Shown here one piece after another: positions 17,510 to 27,216 of a DNA stretch of 64,000 nucleotides; position 1 is the stretch's first letter, and the number at the start of each line of letters is the position of its first letter. Under the pieces are notes generated by a model. It saw only the letters and a list, made by a program, of their open reading frames with translations, was not told where the DNA came from and made no database searches. Origin of the DNA: Streptomyces sp. HUAS ZL42 (lineage in GTDB: Bacteria > Actinomycetota > Actinomycetes > Streptomycetales > Streptomycetaceae); the NCBI RefSeq assembly GCF_040782645.1, contig NZ_CP160403.1, positions 4,809,001 through 4,873,000 of the forward strand, written 5' to 3'. A program made the translations under genes and the position numbers.

Positions 17510-18004
17510 GTGACTCCATGGCGGCGAGCGGTGTGCATGACGGGGGTGGTGGTGCTGTCGGCGTTCGGGGGCGTCGCGTCGTACAGCAGCCTTGCGCCGT
17601 ACGGGAGCGTTTCGACGCACGGCAGCGTTTCGGCGTACGCCGCATCGGCGTCCGTCACTCCCTCCGCCTCCGCATCCGACGACGGACCGAACCGCGCCGG
17701 AAGCCGGGCGGGTGAAGGTCGGCAGCGGCCGGGACGGGACGACGAGGAGGGGAGCGACTTCACCGATACCGACGCTCCCGCCGACGACACCGATACAGGC
17801 ACCGACGATTCCACCGTCGTACCCGAACCGCCCGGCGAGGCCGGTCTCGTGCCCTCCGCGCCGCCCGAGCCCATGCAGCATGCCGCCTCGCAGGAGGAGC
17901 AGCCCGCCGTACGGGTCCTGCGGATCCTGCCGCTCGGCAGCGGGCTGCTCCTCATCGGCCTGGGCCTCGGAACCGCCTTCCTCGCCCTGCGTCTGCGGCG
18001 TGGC
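17510..18004 (+). CDS. Exported low-complexity protein with C-terminal membrane anchor
   Basis: 165 residues. The N-terminus (MTPWRRAVCMTGVVVLSAFGGVASYS) is a signal peptide. The middle is Ser, Asp, Thr and Pro-rich and probably disordered. A hydrophobic segment near the end (LPLGSGLLLIGLGLGTAFLAL) is followed by RLRRG, the layout of a membrane-anchored surface protein; I see no clear LPXTG or LAXTG sorting box. GTG 17510 follows GGGGG. The stop codon (18005-18007) is the first triplet of an inverted-repeat element. Confidence 0.7.
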
Positions 18005-18172
18005 TAGGGCCCTTCTGATGGATCTCCGTGGGAGAGGGAGCGGCGTCTGCTGCGTGCGCTCGGCGTGCGGCGTGGAGGGTCATGTGACGGAGCCACCTGT
18101 CCCTTCGCGCCGCACGCCGAGCGTGCGTGCCGGGCGTCGCGACGCCGCGGAGATCCGTCAGAAGAGGCCTTA
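18005..18172. repeat. 168-bp imperfect inverted-repeat element (MITE-like or long hairpin)
   Basis: The left end TAGGGCCCTTCTGATGGATC (from 18005) is matched in reverse complement by the right end 18146-18172, which reads TAAGGCCTCTTCTGACGGATC. A second nested pair, GCGCTCGGCGTGCGGCG near 18056-18072 with its complement near 18108-18125, makes the whole element a near-continuous hairpin. Both flanking genes take their stop codons from its termini. It has no coding capacity. Confidence 0.6.
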
Positions 18173-19153
18173 GGGCTTCGCGACCAGCAGGACCTTGCCG
18201 ACGTGGCCGCTGTCCTCCACGACCCGGTGGGCGGCGGGGGCGTCGCTCATCGGGAGTTCGCGGTCGACGACCGGGCGGACGTGGCCTGCGGCGATCAGGG
18301 GCCAGACGTGTTCGCGTACGGCCGCCACGATGGCCGCCTTCTCGCCGAGCGGGCGCGCCCGCAGCGAGGTCGCGCTGATCGCGGCGCGCTTGCCCAGCAG
18401 CGCGGCGATGTTCAGCTCGCCCTTGATGCCGCCCTGCATGCCGATGATCGCGAGGCGGCCGTTGACGGCGAGGGTCTGGACGTTGCGGTCCAGGTACTTG
18501 GCGCCCATGTTGTCGAGGATGACGTCCGCACCCGCCCCGTCGGTGGCCTTCCTGACCTCGGCCACGAAGTCCTGCTCCCGGTAGTTGATCAGGATGTCGG
18601 CACCCAGTTCGGCGCACCGCTCCAGCTTCTCCTCGGTGCCCGCCGTGACGGCGACCTTCGCACCGACGGCCTTGGCCAGCTGGATCGCCATGGTGCCGAT
18701 ACCGCTGGAGCCGCCGTGGACGAGCAGCGTCTCGCCCGGCCGCAGGTGGGCGACCATGAAGACGTTCGACCAGACCGTGCACACCACCTCGGGCAGCGCC
18801 GCGGCCTGCCTGAGGCCGACGCCCTCGGGCACGGGCAGCAACTGGCCGGCCGGCACGGCGACCTTCTCGGCGTAGCCGCCGCCCGCGAGCAGCGCGCACA
18901 CCTCGTCGCCGACGGCCCAGCCGGAGACGCCCGGGCCGAGTTCGGCGATGCGCCCGGAGACCTCGAGGCCGGGGTAGGGGGACGTGCCGGGCGGCGGGTC
19001 GTAGAAGCCCTGACGCTGCAGGATGTCGGCACGGTTGACCGCGCCCGCCACCACCTCGACCAGGACCTCGCCCTCACCGGCCACCGGGTCGGGGACCTCG
19101 TCCCACACCAGCGCCTCGGGCCCACCAGGTTCGGGAATCGTGATCGCATGCAT
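18170..19153 (-). CDS. NADPH:quinone oxidoreductase family protein (MDR superfamily)
   Basis: 327 residues from ATG 19153 (MHAITIPEPGGPEALVW). A GroES-like N-terminal domain includes VNRADILQRQGFYDPPPG. The Rossmann domain has the nucleotide-binding stretch LLVHGGSSGIGTMAIQLAKAVGA. No zinc-binding Cys/His set is visible, as expected for the quinone oxidoreductase branch. It probably reduces quinones or enones with NADPH in the cytosol. GGAGGAG lies about 13 nt upstream of the start, slightly far. The stop codon lies in the inverted-repeat element. Confidence 0.9.
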   Translation of the reverse strand: MHAITIPEPGGPEALVWDEVPDPVAGEGEVLVEVVAGAVNRADILQRQGFYDPPPGTSPYPGLEVSGRIAELGPGVSGWAVGDEVCALLAGGGYAEKVAVPAGQLLPVPEGVGLRQAAALPEVVCTVWSNVFMVAHLRPGETLLVHGGSSGIGTMAIQLAKAVGAKVAVTAGTEEKLERCAELGADILINYREQDFVAEVRKATDGAGADVILDNMGAKYLDRNVQTLAVNGRLAIIGMQGGIKGELNIAALLGKRAAISATSLRARPLGEKAAIVAAVREHVWPLIAAGHVRPVVDRELPMSDAPAAHRVVEDSGHVGKVLLVAKP

Positions 19154-19281
19154 GGGCAGGACGCTACTCCTCCCCCCCGAATCGGGATTCCCCGGGAAAT
19201 TCACGTGCGCCGACCGATGAGTTCGCGCGACGGTAAAGGTCTCCCCATGCGTAACCCATGTACGCGGAAGGACACCCCACC

Positions 19282-20298
19282 ATGAGCCAGCACACCGCCG
19301 GCCTGGCCATCGAGACCGCGGGCCTGGTGAAGACGTTCGGCGACACCAGGGCCGTCGACGGAGTCGACCTGGCCGTGCCGACCGGCACGGTCTACGGCGT
19401 CCTCGGCCCGAACGGCGCCGGCAAGACCACCACCGTGAAGATGCTCGCCACGCTGCTCAGGCCCGACGGAGGCGAGGCCCATGTCTTCGGCCACGACGTC
19501 GTCCGGGAGGCCGACGAGGTACGCGGGCGCGTGAGCCTCACCGGCCAGTACGCCTCCGTCGACGAGGACCTCACCGGCACCGAGAACCTGGTCCTGCTCG
19601 GCCGTCTCCTCGGCCACGGCAAGAAGGCCGCCCGGCAGCGGTCCGGCCGGCTGCTGGAGGCCTTCGGCCTGAGCGAGGCGGCCGGGAAGCAGGTCAAGCA
19701 CTACTCCGGCGGTATGCGGCGGCGCATCGACATCGCCGCGTCCATCCTCAACACGCCCGACCTGCTCTTCCTCGATGAGCCGACGACCGGTCTGGACCCG
19801 CGCAGCCGCAACCAGGTGTGGGACATCGTGCGGGCCGTGGTCGCCCAGGGCACGACGGTGCTGCTGACCACGCAGTACCTCGACGAGGCCGACCAGTTGG
19901 CCTCCCGGATCGCCGTCATCGACCACGGCCGGGTGATCGCCGAGGGCACCAAGGGCGAGCTGAAGGCGTCCGTCGGCGCCGGAACCGTACATCTGCGGCT
20001 GCGGGACGCCGAGCAGCGGCCCCTCGCCGCGGAGGTGCTGCGCCGGACGCTCGACGCCCATGTGCAGCCGGAGCCCGATCCGGTCGCGCTGACCGCGCGC
20101 GTGGGTGCGGCCGCGAGCGGAGCCGCCGCCGAGCAGGCCGCCCGGGCGCTCGGGGAACTGGCCCGGGCCGGCGTCACCGTCGACAACTTCTCGCTCGGCC
20201 AGCCCAGCCTCGACGAGGTGTTCCTCGCCCTCACCGGACACGACACGCACGACGCCCGCGAAGACGCTCCCGACGCGAACAACGAGGTGATGGCATGA
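19282..20298 (+). CDS. ABC transporter ATP-binding protein (DrrA-like)
   Basis: 338 residues. Walker A is GPNGAGKT at about residues 42-49. The signature is [15 protein letters not shown], Walker B is [16 protein letters not shown] and the switch is [12 protein letters not shown]. The C-terminal DUF4162-like extension ends with the phrase [20 protein letters not shown], typical of DrrA daunorubicin-resistance ATPases. It energises export by the adjacent permease, with which it overlaps by 4 nt. ATG 19282 follows GGAAGGAC. Confidence 0.93.
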   Translation: MSQHTAGLAIETAGLVKTFGDTRAVDGVDLAVPTGTVYGVLGPNGAGKTTTVKMLATLLRPDGGEAHVFGHDVVREADEVRGRVSLTGQYASVDEDLTGTENLVLLGRLLGHGKKAARQRSGRLLEAFGLSEAAGKQVKHYSGGMRRRIDIAASILNTPDLLFLDEPTTGLDPRSRNQVWDIVRAVVAQGTTVLLTTQYLDEADQLASRIAVIDHGRVIAEGTKGELKASVGAGTVHLRLRDAEQRPLAAEVLRRTLDAHVQPEPDPVALTARVGAAASGAAAEQAARALGELARAGVTVDNFSLGQPSLDEVFLALTGHDTHDAREDAPDANNEVMA

Positions 20299-21143
20299 GC
20301 ACCGCGACGACGACCGAGACCCATGACCTCGCCCCCGTCAGCACCGAGTCGCTGGCCGAACTGCTGATCGCCAAGGAGCGGCCGCCCCGACCCAGCGCGT
20401 GGTCGGCCTGTCTGACCTACGGCTGGCGCGCGATGCTCAAGATCAAGCATGTGCCGGAGCAGCTCTTCGACGTCACCGCGTTCCCGATCATGATGGTGCT
20501 GATGTACACCTATCTGTTCGGGGGCGCCCTGGCCGGCTCCCCGGGCGAGTACATCCAGTTCCTGCTGCCGGGCATCCTCGTGATGTCGGTCGTGATGATC
20601 ACGATGTACACCGGCGTCTCGGTCAACACCGACATCGAGAAGGGCGTCTTCGACCGGTTCCGCTCGCTGCCCGTCTGGCGGCCGGCGACGATGGTCGGCT
20701 ATCTGCTCGGCGACGCCCTGCGGTACACGATCGCGTCCGTCGTGATGCTCACCGTCGGGCTCATCCTCGGTTACCGCCCGGACGGCGGCGTCCTGGGCGT
20801 GCTTGCCGGGATCGCCCTGCTGGTGGTGTTCTCGTTCGCGTTCTCGTGGATCTGGACCATGTTCGGCCTGCTGCTGCGCACCGAGAAGTCGGTGATGGGC
20901 GTCAGCATGATGGTGATCTTCCCGCTCACCTTCCTGTCCAACGTCTTCGTGGACCCGAGGACCATGCCGGGCTGGCTGCAGGCGTTCGTCAACAACAGCC
21001 CGATCACCCATCTGTCGTCCGCGGTGCGGGGACTGATGGCGGGCGACTGGCCGGCCGCCGAGGTCGCCTGGTCGCTGGGGTGGGCGGGCCTGTTCGTGCT
21101 GGTCTTCGGGCCGGTCACGATGCGGCTGTACAACCGCAAGTAG
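20295..21143 (+). CDS. ABC-2 type transporter permease (DrrB-like)
   Basis: 282 residues with six membrane segments. They start at about [20 protein letters not shown] and include the conserved loop [30 protein letters not shown] and the near-C-terminal [20 protein letters not shown]. These are characteristic of DrrB-type drug exporters. With the ATPase it should form a homodimeric efflux pump; the substrate is unknown. The ATG is coupled to the ATPase stop (ATGA). Confidence 0.92.
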   Translation: MSTATTTETHDLAPVSTESLAELLIAKERPPRPSAWSACLTYGWRAMLKIKHVPEQLFDVTAFPIMMVLMYTYLFGGALAGSPGEYIQFLLPGILVMSVVMITMYTGVSVNTDIEKGVFDRFRSLPVWRPATMVGYLLGDALRYTIASVVMLTVGLILGYRPDGGVLGVLAGIALLVVFSFAFSWIWTMFGLLLRTEKSVMGVSMMVIFPLTFLSNVFVDPRTMPGWLQAFVNNSPITHLSSAVRGLMAGDWPAAEVAWSLGWAGLFVLVFGPVTMRLYNRK

Positions 21144-21177
21144 CGCTCGGTCCGCCCCTTCCCGGGGCGGACCCGAC

Positions 21178-21191
21178 GTTTCACGTGAAAC
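21178..21191. other. parS centromere-like site (perfect)
   Basis: GTTTCACGTGAAAC, a perfect 14-bp palindrome identical to the Streptomyces parS consensus bound by ParB. It overlaps the moeA stop codon and lies between two convergent genes. In Streptomyces, parS sites cluster around oriC and nucleate the ParAB complexes that segregate chromosomes at sporulation. Confidence 0.9.
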
Positions 21192-22524
21192 AGACCCCGA
21201 TTCCGGCGCTCGCCCACGGCAGGTCGAGGAGTTCCGTCTCCTGACCGGGGCGGGCGCCGCCCGGTGGTACGACCGCGAGGGCGTCGGCCGCCGCGATGCC
21301 GCGCAGCATCGCCGGGCCGTTGTAGTGCAGGGGAACGGCACGGTCGCCGCGCAGGACGACAGGGACGAGCCGGGTGTCGTGCGGGTGCCCGTGCGCCCCG
21401 TCCTGGAGGGGCAGTGTGTACGGCTCCGGGGCAGGGTGTGCGGCGAGCGTGCGCAGCAGGGGTTCGGCGAGCGTCAGCAGGCCGGAGACGGCCGCGAGGG
21501 GGTTGCCGGGCAGGCCGACGAGGTGCTGGTTCTCCTTGATGCGGGCCAGCAGCATGGGGTGGCCGGGGCGGACGTCGGCCCCGTTCACGAGGAGCTCGGC
21601 TCCGATCCGCCGCAGGGTGGGGTGCACATGGTCGACGGGACCCGCGGCGGTGCCGCCGGTGGTGACGATCAGGTCGGCGTCGGAGGCGGTGATCGCCTTG
21701 CGGAGCGCCTTGGCGTCGTCGCCCAGCCTGCGGACACCGGTGACCTCGGCGCCCAGCGCGCGCAGCCAGGGCGGGAGCATCGGACCGAGCGCGTCCCGGA
21801 TGAGCCCATCGTGCGGCAGACCCTCGGTGAGCAGCTCGTCGCCGAGGACGAGTACTTCGGTGCGGGGGCGGGGAACGGCGGTGAGGGTGTCGTACCCGGC
21901 GGCCGCGGCGAGACCGAGCACGGCCGGTGTGACCAGGGTGCCCACGGGGAGGAGCTGGTCACCGCTGCGGCATTCCTGGCCCCGCGGGCGGATGTCCTGG
22001 CCGTGTGCGACTTCGCGGGCGGCGTGCAGACGGCCCTTGGCGTCGGTGCGTCCGTGCTCGCTGCGCAGGACCGCTGTGGTGTCCGGCGGGATCCGGGCGC
22101 CGGTGGCGATGCGGACGGCCTCGCCGTCCTCGAGGGCCCCCGGCCCAGCGTGCCCGGCCAGCACACCCGTGTCCCGTACGTCCCAGGGGCCGGGTCCGGC
22201 GACGGCCCACCCGTCCATCGCCGAGGTGTCGAAGGAGGGCAGGTCGGTCAGGGCGGTGAGGGGGGCGGCCAACACGAGACCGAGGGCGTCGTCGAGGGGC
22301 ACGGAGACGGGGGCACGACGGGAGCCGGCACGGGCGGCGCGTGCGGCGATCGCCCGGGCCTCGGGCCACGCGGTGCCCGGATGGCGGCCGCCGTGGGAGG
22401 TGCCCTGCGCGGCGGGTGCGTGCGCCGGTCGTGCGGAGCCGTTGCCGTCCTTCACGAGGGCCAGCACCTCCTCGACGTCGAGGTCCTCGGCGTCCTGGTC
22501 GTCCCGGACACCAGGGGCGCTCAT
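21181..22524 (-). CDS. moeA: Molybdopterin molybdotransferase MoeA
   Basis: 447 residues. The MoeA signature FDTSAMDGWAVAG occurs near residue 105. The glycine-rich nucleotide-binding region LIVTTGGTAAGPVDHVHPTL and the later VNGADVRPGHPMLLARI and VGLPGNPLAAVSG are typical. MoeA inserts molybdate into adenylylated molybdopterin, the last step of molybdenum cofactor synthesis. Its ATG overlaps the stop of the MobA-like gene by 4 nt. The N-terminal 45 residues are a poorly conserved extension. The stop codon lies within a parS site. Confidence 0.92.
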   Translation of the reverse strand: MSAPGVRDDQDAEDLDVEEVLALVKDGNGSARPAHAPAAQGTSHGGRHPGTAWPEARAIAARAARAGSRRAPVSVPLDDALGLVLAAPLTALTDLPSFDTSAMDGWAVAGPGPWDVRDTGVLAGHAGPGALEDGEAVRIATGARIPPDTTAVLRSEHGRTDAKGRLHAAREVAHGQDIRPRGQECRSGDQLLPVGTLVTPAVLGLAAAAGYDTLTAVPRPRTEVLVLGDELLTEGLPHDGLIRDALGPMLPPWLRALGAEVTGVRRLGDDAKALRKAITASDADLIVTTGGTAAGPVDHVHPTLRRIGAELLVNGADVRPGHPMLLARIKENQHLVGLPGNPLAAVSGLLTLAEPLLRTLAAHPAPEPYTLPLQDGAHGHPHDTRLVPVVLRGDRAVPLHYNGPAMLRGIAAADALAVVPPGGARPGQETELLDLPWASAGIGVCFT

Positions 22525-23498
22525 CCGGCGTCCGGGCGCTTGTCGGGCGTGGCATCGGGAGCCACATCGGGCTCGGCGTCGCCGGGCCCGGCGGACTCGG
22601 CCCCGCCCGACTCGTCCGCCCAGCGCAGCGCCAGGGCCGCGGCCTTGCGGGTGGCCTCGGCGACGGCCTGAGGCCCTCCCTGCGCCTGGGCGGCCGCGTA
22701 GCCGACAAGGAAGGTGGTCAGCGGCGCGGCGGGCCGTGCCACGCCGTGGGCGGCGTCCCGGGCGAGATCGAGCAGCGCCTTGGTGTCGACGTCCAGGTCG
22801 ATGCCCAGCTCGTCCTTGACTGCGGAAATCCATTCATCCAACACGTGCCCATGCTCCCTGATCCGTGTCCTGGCTGTGGCGATGTCGTCCCAGGTGTCGC
22901 AGTCGAAGGACGCGACGGGGTCCGGAACGCGCATGAGGCGAAGCCCCGCGGTCAGCCGGCGCAGGGGCAGCCCCGTGAGGCCGCCGTCCGCGGCGGAGCC
23001 GCTGGTGGACGCGGCATGGCTGAGGGCCGCGAGTCCGCGACGCAGTGCGGGTGCGCGATACGCGGCGACGAGCGGCTGGTCGCGGCCGTCGGCGTCGGTG
23101 AGCAGCACACCGTCGGCGTCGGCGCTCGCGCGCAGGGCGGTGCTCAGCCGCCGTACCGTGTCCGCTTCGAGAAACGGCAGGTCGGCGGAGAGGACGACGA
23201 CCACCTCGGCCGTGGTGCGGCGCAGCCCGGCGTCGAGCGCGGCGACCGGTCCCGCGCCGGGCGGCTCCTCGCGCGCCCACAGCACGGGCCGGGCGGTGGG
23301 GCGAGGGTCGGCGACGACCACGGTGGTGCGCGCTTCGGCGCAGGCACCGAGCACCCGGTCGAGCAGGGCACGCCCGCCCACCCACAGCCCGGGCTTGTCC
23401 GCGCCGCCGAGCCGCCGCGCGGCGCCGCCGGCGAGCACGACGGCGTCGTACACGGCGGCGTCGGGGCCGGCGGCTCCGGGGGGCTCGTACGAGGTCAC
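22521..23498 (-). CDS. MobA-like NTP transferase fused to a small helical C-terminal domain
   Basis: 325 residues. The N-terminal 190 residues are a nucleotidyltransferase: VVLAGGAARRLGGADKPGLWVGG near residue 21, PVAALDAGLR, a catalytic-metal SADLPFLE, and GRDQPLVAAYR. This matches MobA-type molybdenum cofactor guanylyltransferases. After a linker, residues about 215-295 form a helical unit (LDEWISAVKDELGIDLDVD onward) like DUF6457, often fused or adjacent to Moco genes. The product probably attaches GMP to molybdopterin. It is coupled to moeA. Confidence 0.85.
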   Translation of the reverse strand: MTSYEPPGAAGPDAAVYDAVVLAGGAARRLGGADKPGLWVGGRALLDRVLGACAEARTTVVVADPRPTARPVLWAREEPPGAGPVAALDAGLRRTTAEVVVVLSADLPFLEADTVRRLSTALRASADADGVLLTDADGRDQPLVAAYRAPALRRGLAALSHAASTSGSAADGGLTGLPLRRLTAGLRLMRVPDPVASFDCDTWDDIATARTRIREHGHVLDEWISAVKDELGIDLDVDTKALLDLARDAAHGVARPAAPLTTFLVGYAAAQAQGGPQAVAEATRKAAALALRWADESGGAESAGPGDAEPDVAPDATPDKRPDAG

Positions 23499-23543
23499 CC
23501 CACGAGTATGCGTGCCGTCACGATCACGGGGAACGGCGCCCGG

Positions 23544-24965
23544 TCACAGGGTGCGCAGCAGCACCGCGGGCTGTTCCACGCAGTCCGCCACGTACCGCAG
23601 GAAGCCGCCCGCCGTGCCGCCGTCGCACACCCGGTGGTCGAAGGTGAGCGAGAGCTGCACGACCTGCCGCACCGCCAGTTCGCCTTCGTGCACCCACGGC
23701 TTGGGGACGATACGGCCGACGCCGAGCATGGCCGCCTCGGGGTGGTTGATGATCGGTGTGGAGCCGTCGACGCCGAACACCCCGTAGTTGTTCAGCGTGA
23801 ACGTGCCGCCGGTGAGATCCGCGGGAGTGAGGGTGCCCGCGTGGGCGGCCTCGGTCAGCCTGGCGAACTCTGCGGTCAGCGACTCGGCGTTGCGCGCGTG
23901 CGCGTCCCGTACGACGGGGACGACGAGCCCCCGATCGGTCTGGGCGGCGAAACCGAGGTGGACGTGATCCAGCCGTACGACCTCCCTGGCCTCCATGTCG
24001 ACCATGGAGTTCAGCTCGGGGAACCGGGCGAGGGCCGCCGTGCAGATACGGGCGAGAAGGGCGAGCAGGGAGATCTTCGGTCCTCCCGCTGCGGGGGTCT
24101 GGGGGTGTCCCCCGGAAAAACGCTGCATGACGGCCCGCGCGCGCATGAGCTCCGTGGCGTCGGCGTCCACCCAGCAGGTCGCGTCCGGAATCTCGCGGCG
24201 GCTGCGGGAGAGCTTGTCGGCGACGGCACCCCGGACACCCTTGAGCGGGATGCGGGTGCCGCCGGGGGCGGCTGCGGCAGGGGCGGCGGCCGGTGCGGGT
24301 ACCGGTGCCGCCACGTGCTCGTGGGGCGCCGTCGACGGCTGGGCCGCCCTTCCCTGCGCGGCGGCGGCCCGCAACGCGTACTCCACGTCCGCCCGCAGAA
24401 TCAGTCCGTCGGGGCCGGAGCCCGTCAACTCCCGCAGATCGAGGCCGTTCTCGCGGGCGAGCCTGCGCACGAGCGGGGAGATCACCGGCACGGGGCCCTC
24501 GGCGCCGAGGCCGTTCGCGGCAGGCACGTCGGGCGCCGTGGGAGCAGCCGTGGGCGCCGTGGGAGCAGCCGTGGGCGCCGAAGCCGTCCGGGGCGTCGGC
24601 CCCGTCGGTGCTGCCGGCCGCACCCGCCGGCGTCGGGCCGGAGGCGCGCCCGTGCCGTAGCCCACGAGGACGTTGCCCGAGCTCTCGCCCGACGCCTCGG
24701 TGTCACCGCCGGAGGCCGGCGCGCCCACGGCCACCGTCAGCAGCGGGGCTCCGACGGGCAGTTCCGTGCCCTCCTCGCCGAAGCGGGCGGTGACGACACC
24801 GCCGTAGGGGCAGGGCACGTCGACCAGCGCCTTGGCCGTCTCGACCTCGACGACCGGCTGGTCGACGGCGACGACGTCGCCGACCTGGACCAGCCAGCGG
24901 ACGATCTCCGCCTCGGTGAGCCCCTCCCCGAGGTCGGGGAGCTTGAACTCCAGCACCTGTGCCAT
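23544..24965 (-). CDS. Branched-chain 2-oxoacid dehydrogenase E2, copy 2
   Basis: 473 residues. The lipoyl domain has Lys in VETAKALVDVPCPYGG. An Ala/Pro/Thr hinge contains a 21-nt unit repeated exactly at 24538-24558 and 24559-24579. The binding domain is VRRLARENGLDLRELTGSGPDGLILR, and the acyltransferase domain ends in TFDHRVCDGG with the catalytic His and Asp. It overlaps the E1 beta stop by one base (TGATG). It is clearly homologous to the E2 at 8547 but differs in the hinge and C-terminus, so the two operons are not a recent duplication. Confidence 0.92.
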   Translation of the reverse strand: MAQVLEFKLPDLGEGLTEAEIVRWLVQVGDVVAVDQPVVEVETAKALVDVPCPYGGVVTARFGEEGTELPVGAPLLTVAVGAPASGGDTEASGESSGNVLVGYGTGAPPARRRRVRPAAPTGPTPRTASAPTAAPTAPTAAPTAPDVPAANGLGAEGPVPVISPLVRRLARENGLDLRELTGSGPDGLILRADVEYALRAAAAQGRAAQPSTAPHEHVAAPVPAPAAAPAAAAPGGTRIPLKGVRGAVADKLSRSRREIPDATCWVDADATELMRARAVMQRFSGGHPQTPAAGGPKISLLALLARICTAALARFPELNSMVDMEAREVVRLDHVHLGFAAQTDRGLVVPVVRDAHARNAESLTAEFARLTEAAHAGTLTPADLTGGTFTLNNYGVFGVDGSTPIINHPEAAMLGVGRIVPKPWVHEGELAVRQVVQLSLTFDHRVCDGGTAGGFLRYVADCVEQPAVLLRTL

Positions 24966-25969
24966 CAGCTCTCGGCCTCCCATTGCAGACGCGCCACGGC
25001 GTCCAGGATCCGGTCGACGCCGGGCAGGTGGTGGCGCTCCAGCATCGGCGGCGGGTACGGGACGTCGAACCCGGCCACACGCAGCACCGGTGCCTCCAGG
25101 TGGTGGAAGCAGCGCTCCGTGACCCGGGCCGCGATCTCCCCGCCCGGCCCGCCGAACCCACCCGACTCGTGCACGACGACCGCGCGCCCGGTCCGCCGCA
25201 CCGAAGCGCCGACCGTCTCGTCGTCGAACGGCACCAGGGAGCGCAGGTCGACGACTTCGAGGTCCCAGCCCTCGGCCCGCGCGGCCTCGGCGGCTTCGAG
25301 GCAGACGGGCACGGACGGACCGTACGTGATCAGCGTGGCGCTCCGGCCGGGGCGCCGCACCACGGCACGGCCGATGGGTTCAACGTCCGTGGGGTGCTCC
25401 GGGTTCCAGGAGTCCTTCGACCAGTACAGGCGCTTGGGCTCCAGGAAGACGACCGGGTCGTCGGAGGCGATGGCGGCGCGCAGCAGCCCGTAGGCGTCGG
25501 CGACGGTCGCGGGCGTGACGACATGGAGCCCCGGAGTCGCCATGTAGTACGCCTCGGAGGAGTCGCTGTGGTGCTCCACACCGCCGATGCCGCCGCCGTA
25601 GGGGACGCGGATGGTGATCGGGAGCGGCATCGTGCCGCGCGTGCGGTTGCGCATGCGGGACACGTGCGAGATCAGCTGCTCGAACGCCGGGTAGGCGAAC
25701 GCGTCGAACTGCATCTCCACGACCGGCCGCAGACCGTACATGGCCATGCCCACGGCCGTGCCCAGGATGCCCGCCTCGGCCAGCGGCGTGTCCGTGCAGC
25801 GGTCCTCGCCGAACTCCTTGGCGAGACCGTCGGTGACGCGGAAGACACCGCCGAGGGTGCCGACGTCCTCGCCCATGACGTGCACGCTCGGGTCGGCGGC
25901 CATGGCGTCGCGCAACGCGCGCGTGAGGGCCTGCGCCATGGTGGCCGGCTTCACGGCGACAGTGGTCAT
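24965..25969 (-). CDS. Branched-chain 2-oxoacid dehydrogenase E1 beta subunit, copy 2
   Basis: 334 residues from ATG 25969, which overlaps the E1 alpha stop by 4 nt. It shows the same landmarks as copy 1: VMGEDVGTLGGVFRVTDGLA, DTPLAEAGILGTAVGMAMYG, RVPYGGGIGGVEHHSDSSEA and a C-terminal APVLRVAGFDVPYPP. It pairs with the adjacent E1 alpha to decarboxylate branched-chain 2-oxoacids. Confidence 0.94.
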   Translation of the reverse strand: MTTVAVKPATMAQALTRALRDAMAADPSVHVMGEDVGTLGGVFRVTDGLAKEFGEDRCTDTPLAEAGILGTAVGMAMYGLRPVVEMQFDAFAYPAFEQLISHVSRMRNRTRGTMPLPITIRVPYGGGIGGVEHHSDSSEAYYMATPGLHVVTPATVADAYGLLRAAIASDDPVVFLEPKRLYWSKDSWNPEHPTDVEPIGRAVVRRPGRSATLITYGPSVPVCLEAAEAARAEGWDLEVVDLRSLVPFDDETVGASVRRTGRAVVVHESGGFGGPGGEIAARVTERCFHHLEAPVLRVAGFDVPYPPPMLERHHLPGVDRILDAVARLQWEAES

Positions 25970-27111
25970 CGGGCCGTACCCTCCTCGACGCCGTGCTCGG
26001 CCTCCAGCTCGGCCCTCAACTGGGCGCGCTGCTCGAGCAGTTGCGGGGTGGGCTCGGCATACACATGGGCGAACAGATCCATGGGGTCGAGCACCGGGTC
26101 CTGGTTCATGCGCTCGCGCAGGTCGGCGGCCATGGCCTCCGCGGCCTGCCGCGCGGCCTGCTTGCCGTCCTCGTCGAGCAGCCCTCGCGCGGTCAGCTCG
26201 CGTTCCAGCAGCAGGATCGGGTCGTGTTCGCGCCAGGTCTCGATCTCGGCGTCGCCGCGGTAGCGGGTCGCGTCGTCGGCGTTGGTGTGCGCGTCGATGC
26301 GGTAGGTCACGGCCTCGATCAGCGTGGGACCGCCGCCCGCGCGTGCGCGGCGCACGGCGTCGGTGATCACCTCGTGCATCGCGGCCGCGTCGTTGCCGTC
26401 GACCAGCCGGCCCGGCATGCCGTATCCGACGGCCTTGTGGGCCAGGGAGGGGGCCGCGGTCTGCTTGGCGAGCGGGACGGAGATGGCGAAGCCGTTGTTC
26501 TGGACCAGGAAGACGACCGGGGCCTGCCAGACGGCGGCGAAGTTCAGCGCCTCGTGGAAGTCGCCCTCGCTGGTGCCGCCGTCGCCGACGATCGCCAGCG
26601 CGACCACGTCGTCGCCCTTGAGGCGGGCGGCGTGCGCCAGGCCGACGGCATGCGGCAGCTGGGTGGCGAGCGGGGTGCACAGGGGGGCGACGCGGTGCGC
26701 GTGGGGGTCGTAGCCGGTGTGCCAGTCACCGCGCAGGAGCGTGAGCGCCTCGACGGGGTCCACACCGCGGGCGACGGCGGCGAGCGTGTCGCGGTAGCTG
26801 GGGAAGAGCCAGTCCCGCTCCTCCAGGGCGAGTGCGGCGGCGACCTCGCAGGCCTCCTGACCGGTACTGGAGGGGTAGACGGCCAGTCGGCCCTGCTTGG
26901 TGAGCGCGGTGGCCTGCGCGTTGTAGCGGCGGCCGCGCACCAGCTCGGCGTACAGCCGGCGCAGCAGGGCCGGGTCGGCCTTCGCGGCCGCCTCCGTGCC
27001 GAGAACGCGGTAGGGCTCCGCGTCGGGCAGCAGGGGCGCGGGGTCGGTACGGGGCTGCCAGGCGGGCGGCGGCGTAGGCCGGTAAGCGCCCCGCTGCTCC
27101 ATGACCGTCAT
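25966..27111 (-). CDS. Branched-chain 2-oxoacid dehydrogenase E1 alpha subunit, copy 2
   Basis: 381 residues. The thiamine-diphosphate motif begins IVGDGGTSEGDFHEALNF and ends VFLVQNN. The loop YRIDAHTNADDATRYR follows the E1 alpha pattern. ATG 27111 has an excellent AAGGAGGTG ribosome site 5 nt away. It is the promoter-proximal gene of the second bkd operon. A TetR-type palindrome lies 57 nt upstream, and the Lrp/AsnC regulator gene diverges from the same 172-bp gap. Confidence 0.94.
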   Translation of the reverse strand: MTVMEQRGAYRPTPPPAWQPRTDPAPLLPDAEPYRVLGTEAAAKADPALLRRLYAELVRGRRYNAQATALTKQGRLAVYPSSTGQEACEVAAALALEERDWLFPSYRDTLAAVARGVDPVEALTLLRGDWHTGYDPHAHRVAPLCTPLATQLPHAVGLAHAARLKGDDVVALAIVGDGGTSEGDFHEALNFAAVWQAPVVFLVQNNGFAISVPLAKQTAAPSLAHKAVGYGMPGRLVDGNDAAAMHEVITDAVRRARAGGGPTLIEAVTYRIDAHTNADDATRYRGDAEIETWREHDPILLLERELTARGLLDEDGKQAARQAAEAMAADLRERMNQDPVLDPMDLFAHVYAEPTPQLLEQRAQLRAELEAEHGVEEGTAR

Positions 27112-27167
27112 GACGGCACCTCCTTGTGGGAGCTTCGGGAGGCGCTGCGGTGTGGTGCGCCTCACCT

Positions 27168-27181
27168 ACCGATTGTTCGGT
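27168..27181. promoter_or_regulatory. TetR-type operator candidate upstream of the second bkd operon
   Basis: ACCGATTGTTCGGT, with 5-bp arms around a 4-nt centre. The same palindrome (ACCGATCGTTCGGT) lies at 29954-29967. Both sit exactly 57 nt upstream of the start codon of a leftward operon. Confidence 0.6.
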
Positions 27182-27216
27182 TCGCCGGCACATTTTGGCT
27201 ACAGGCGCCTCAGCGC

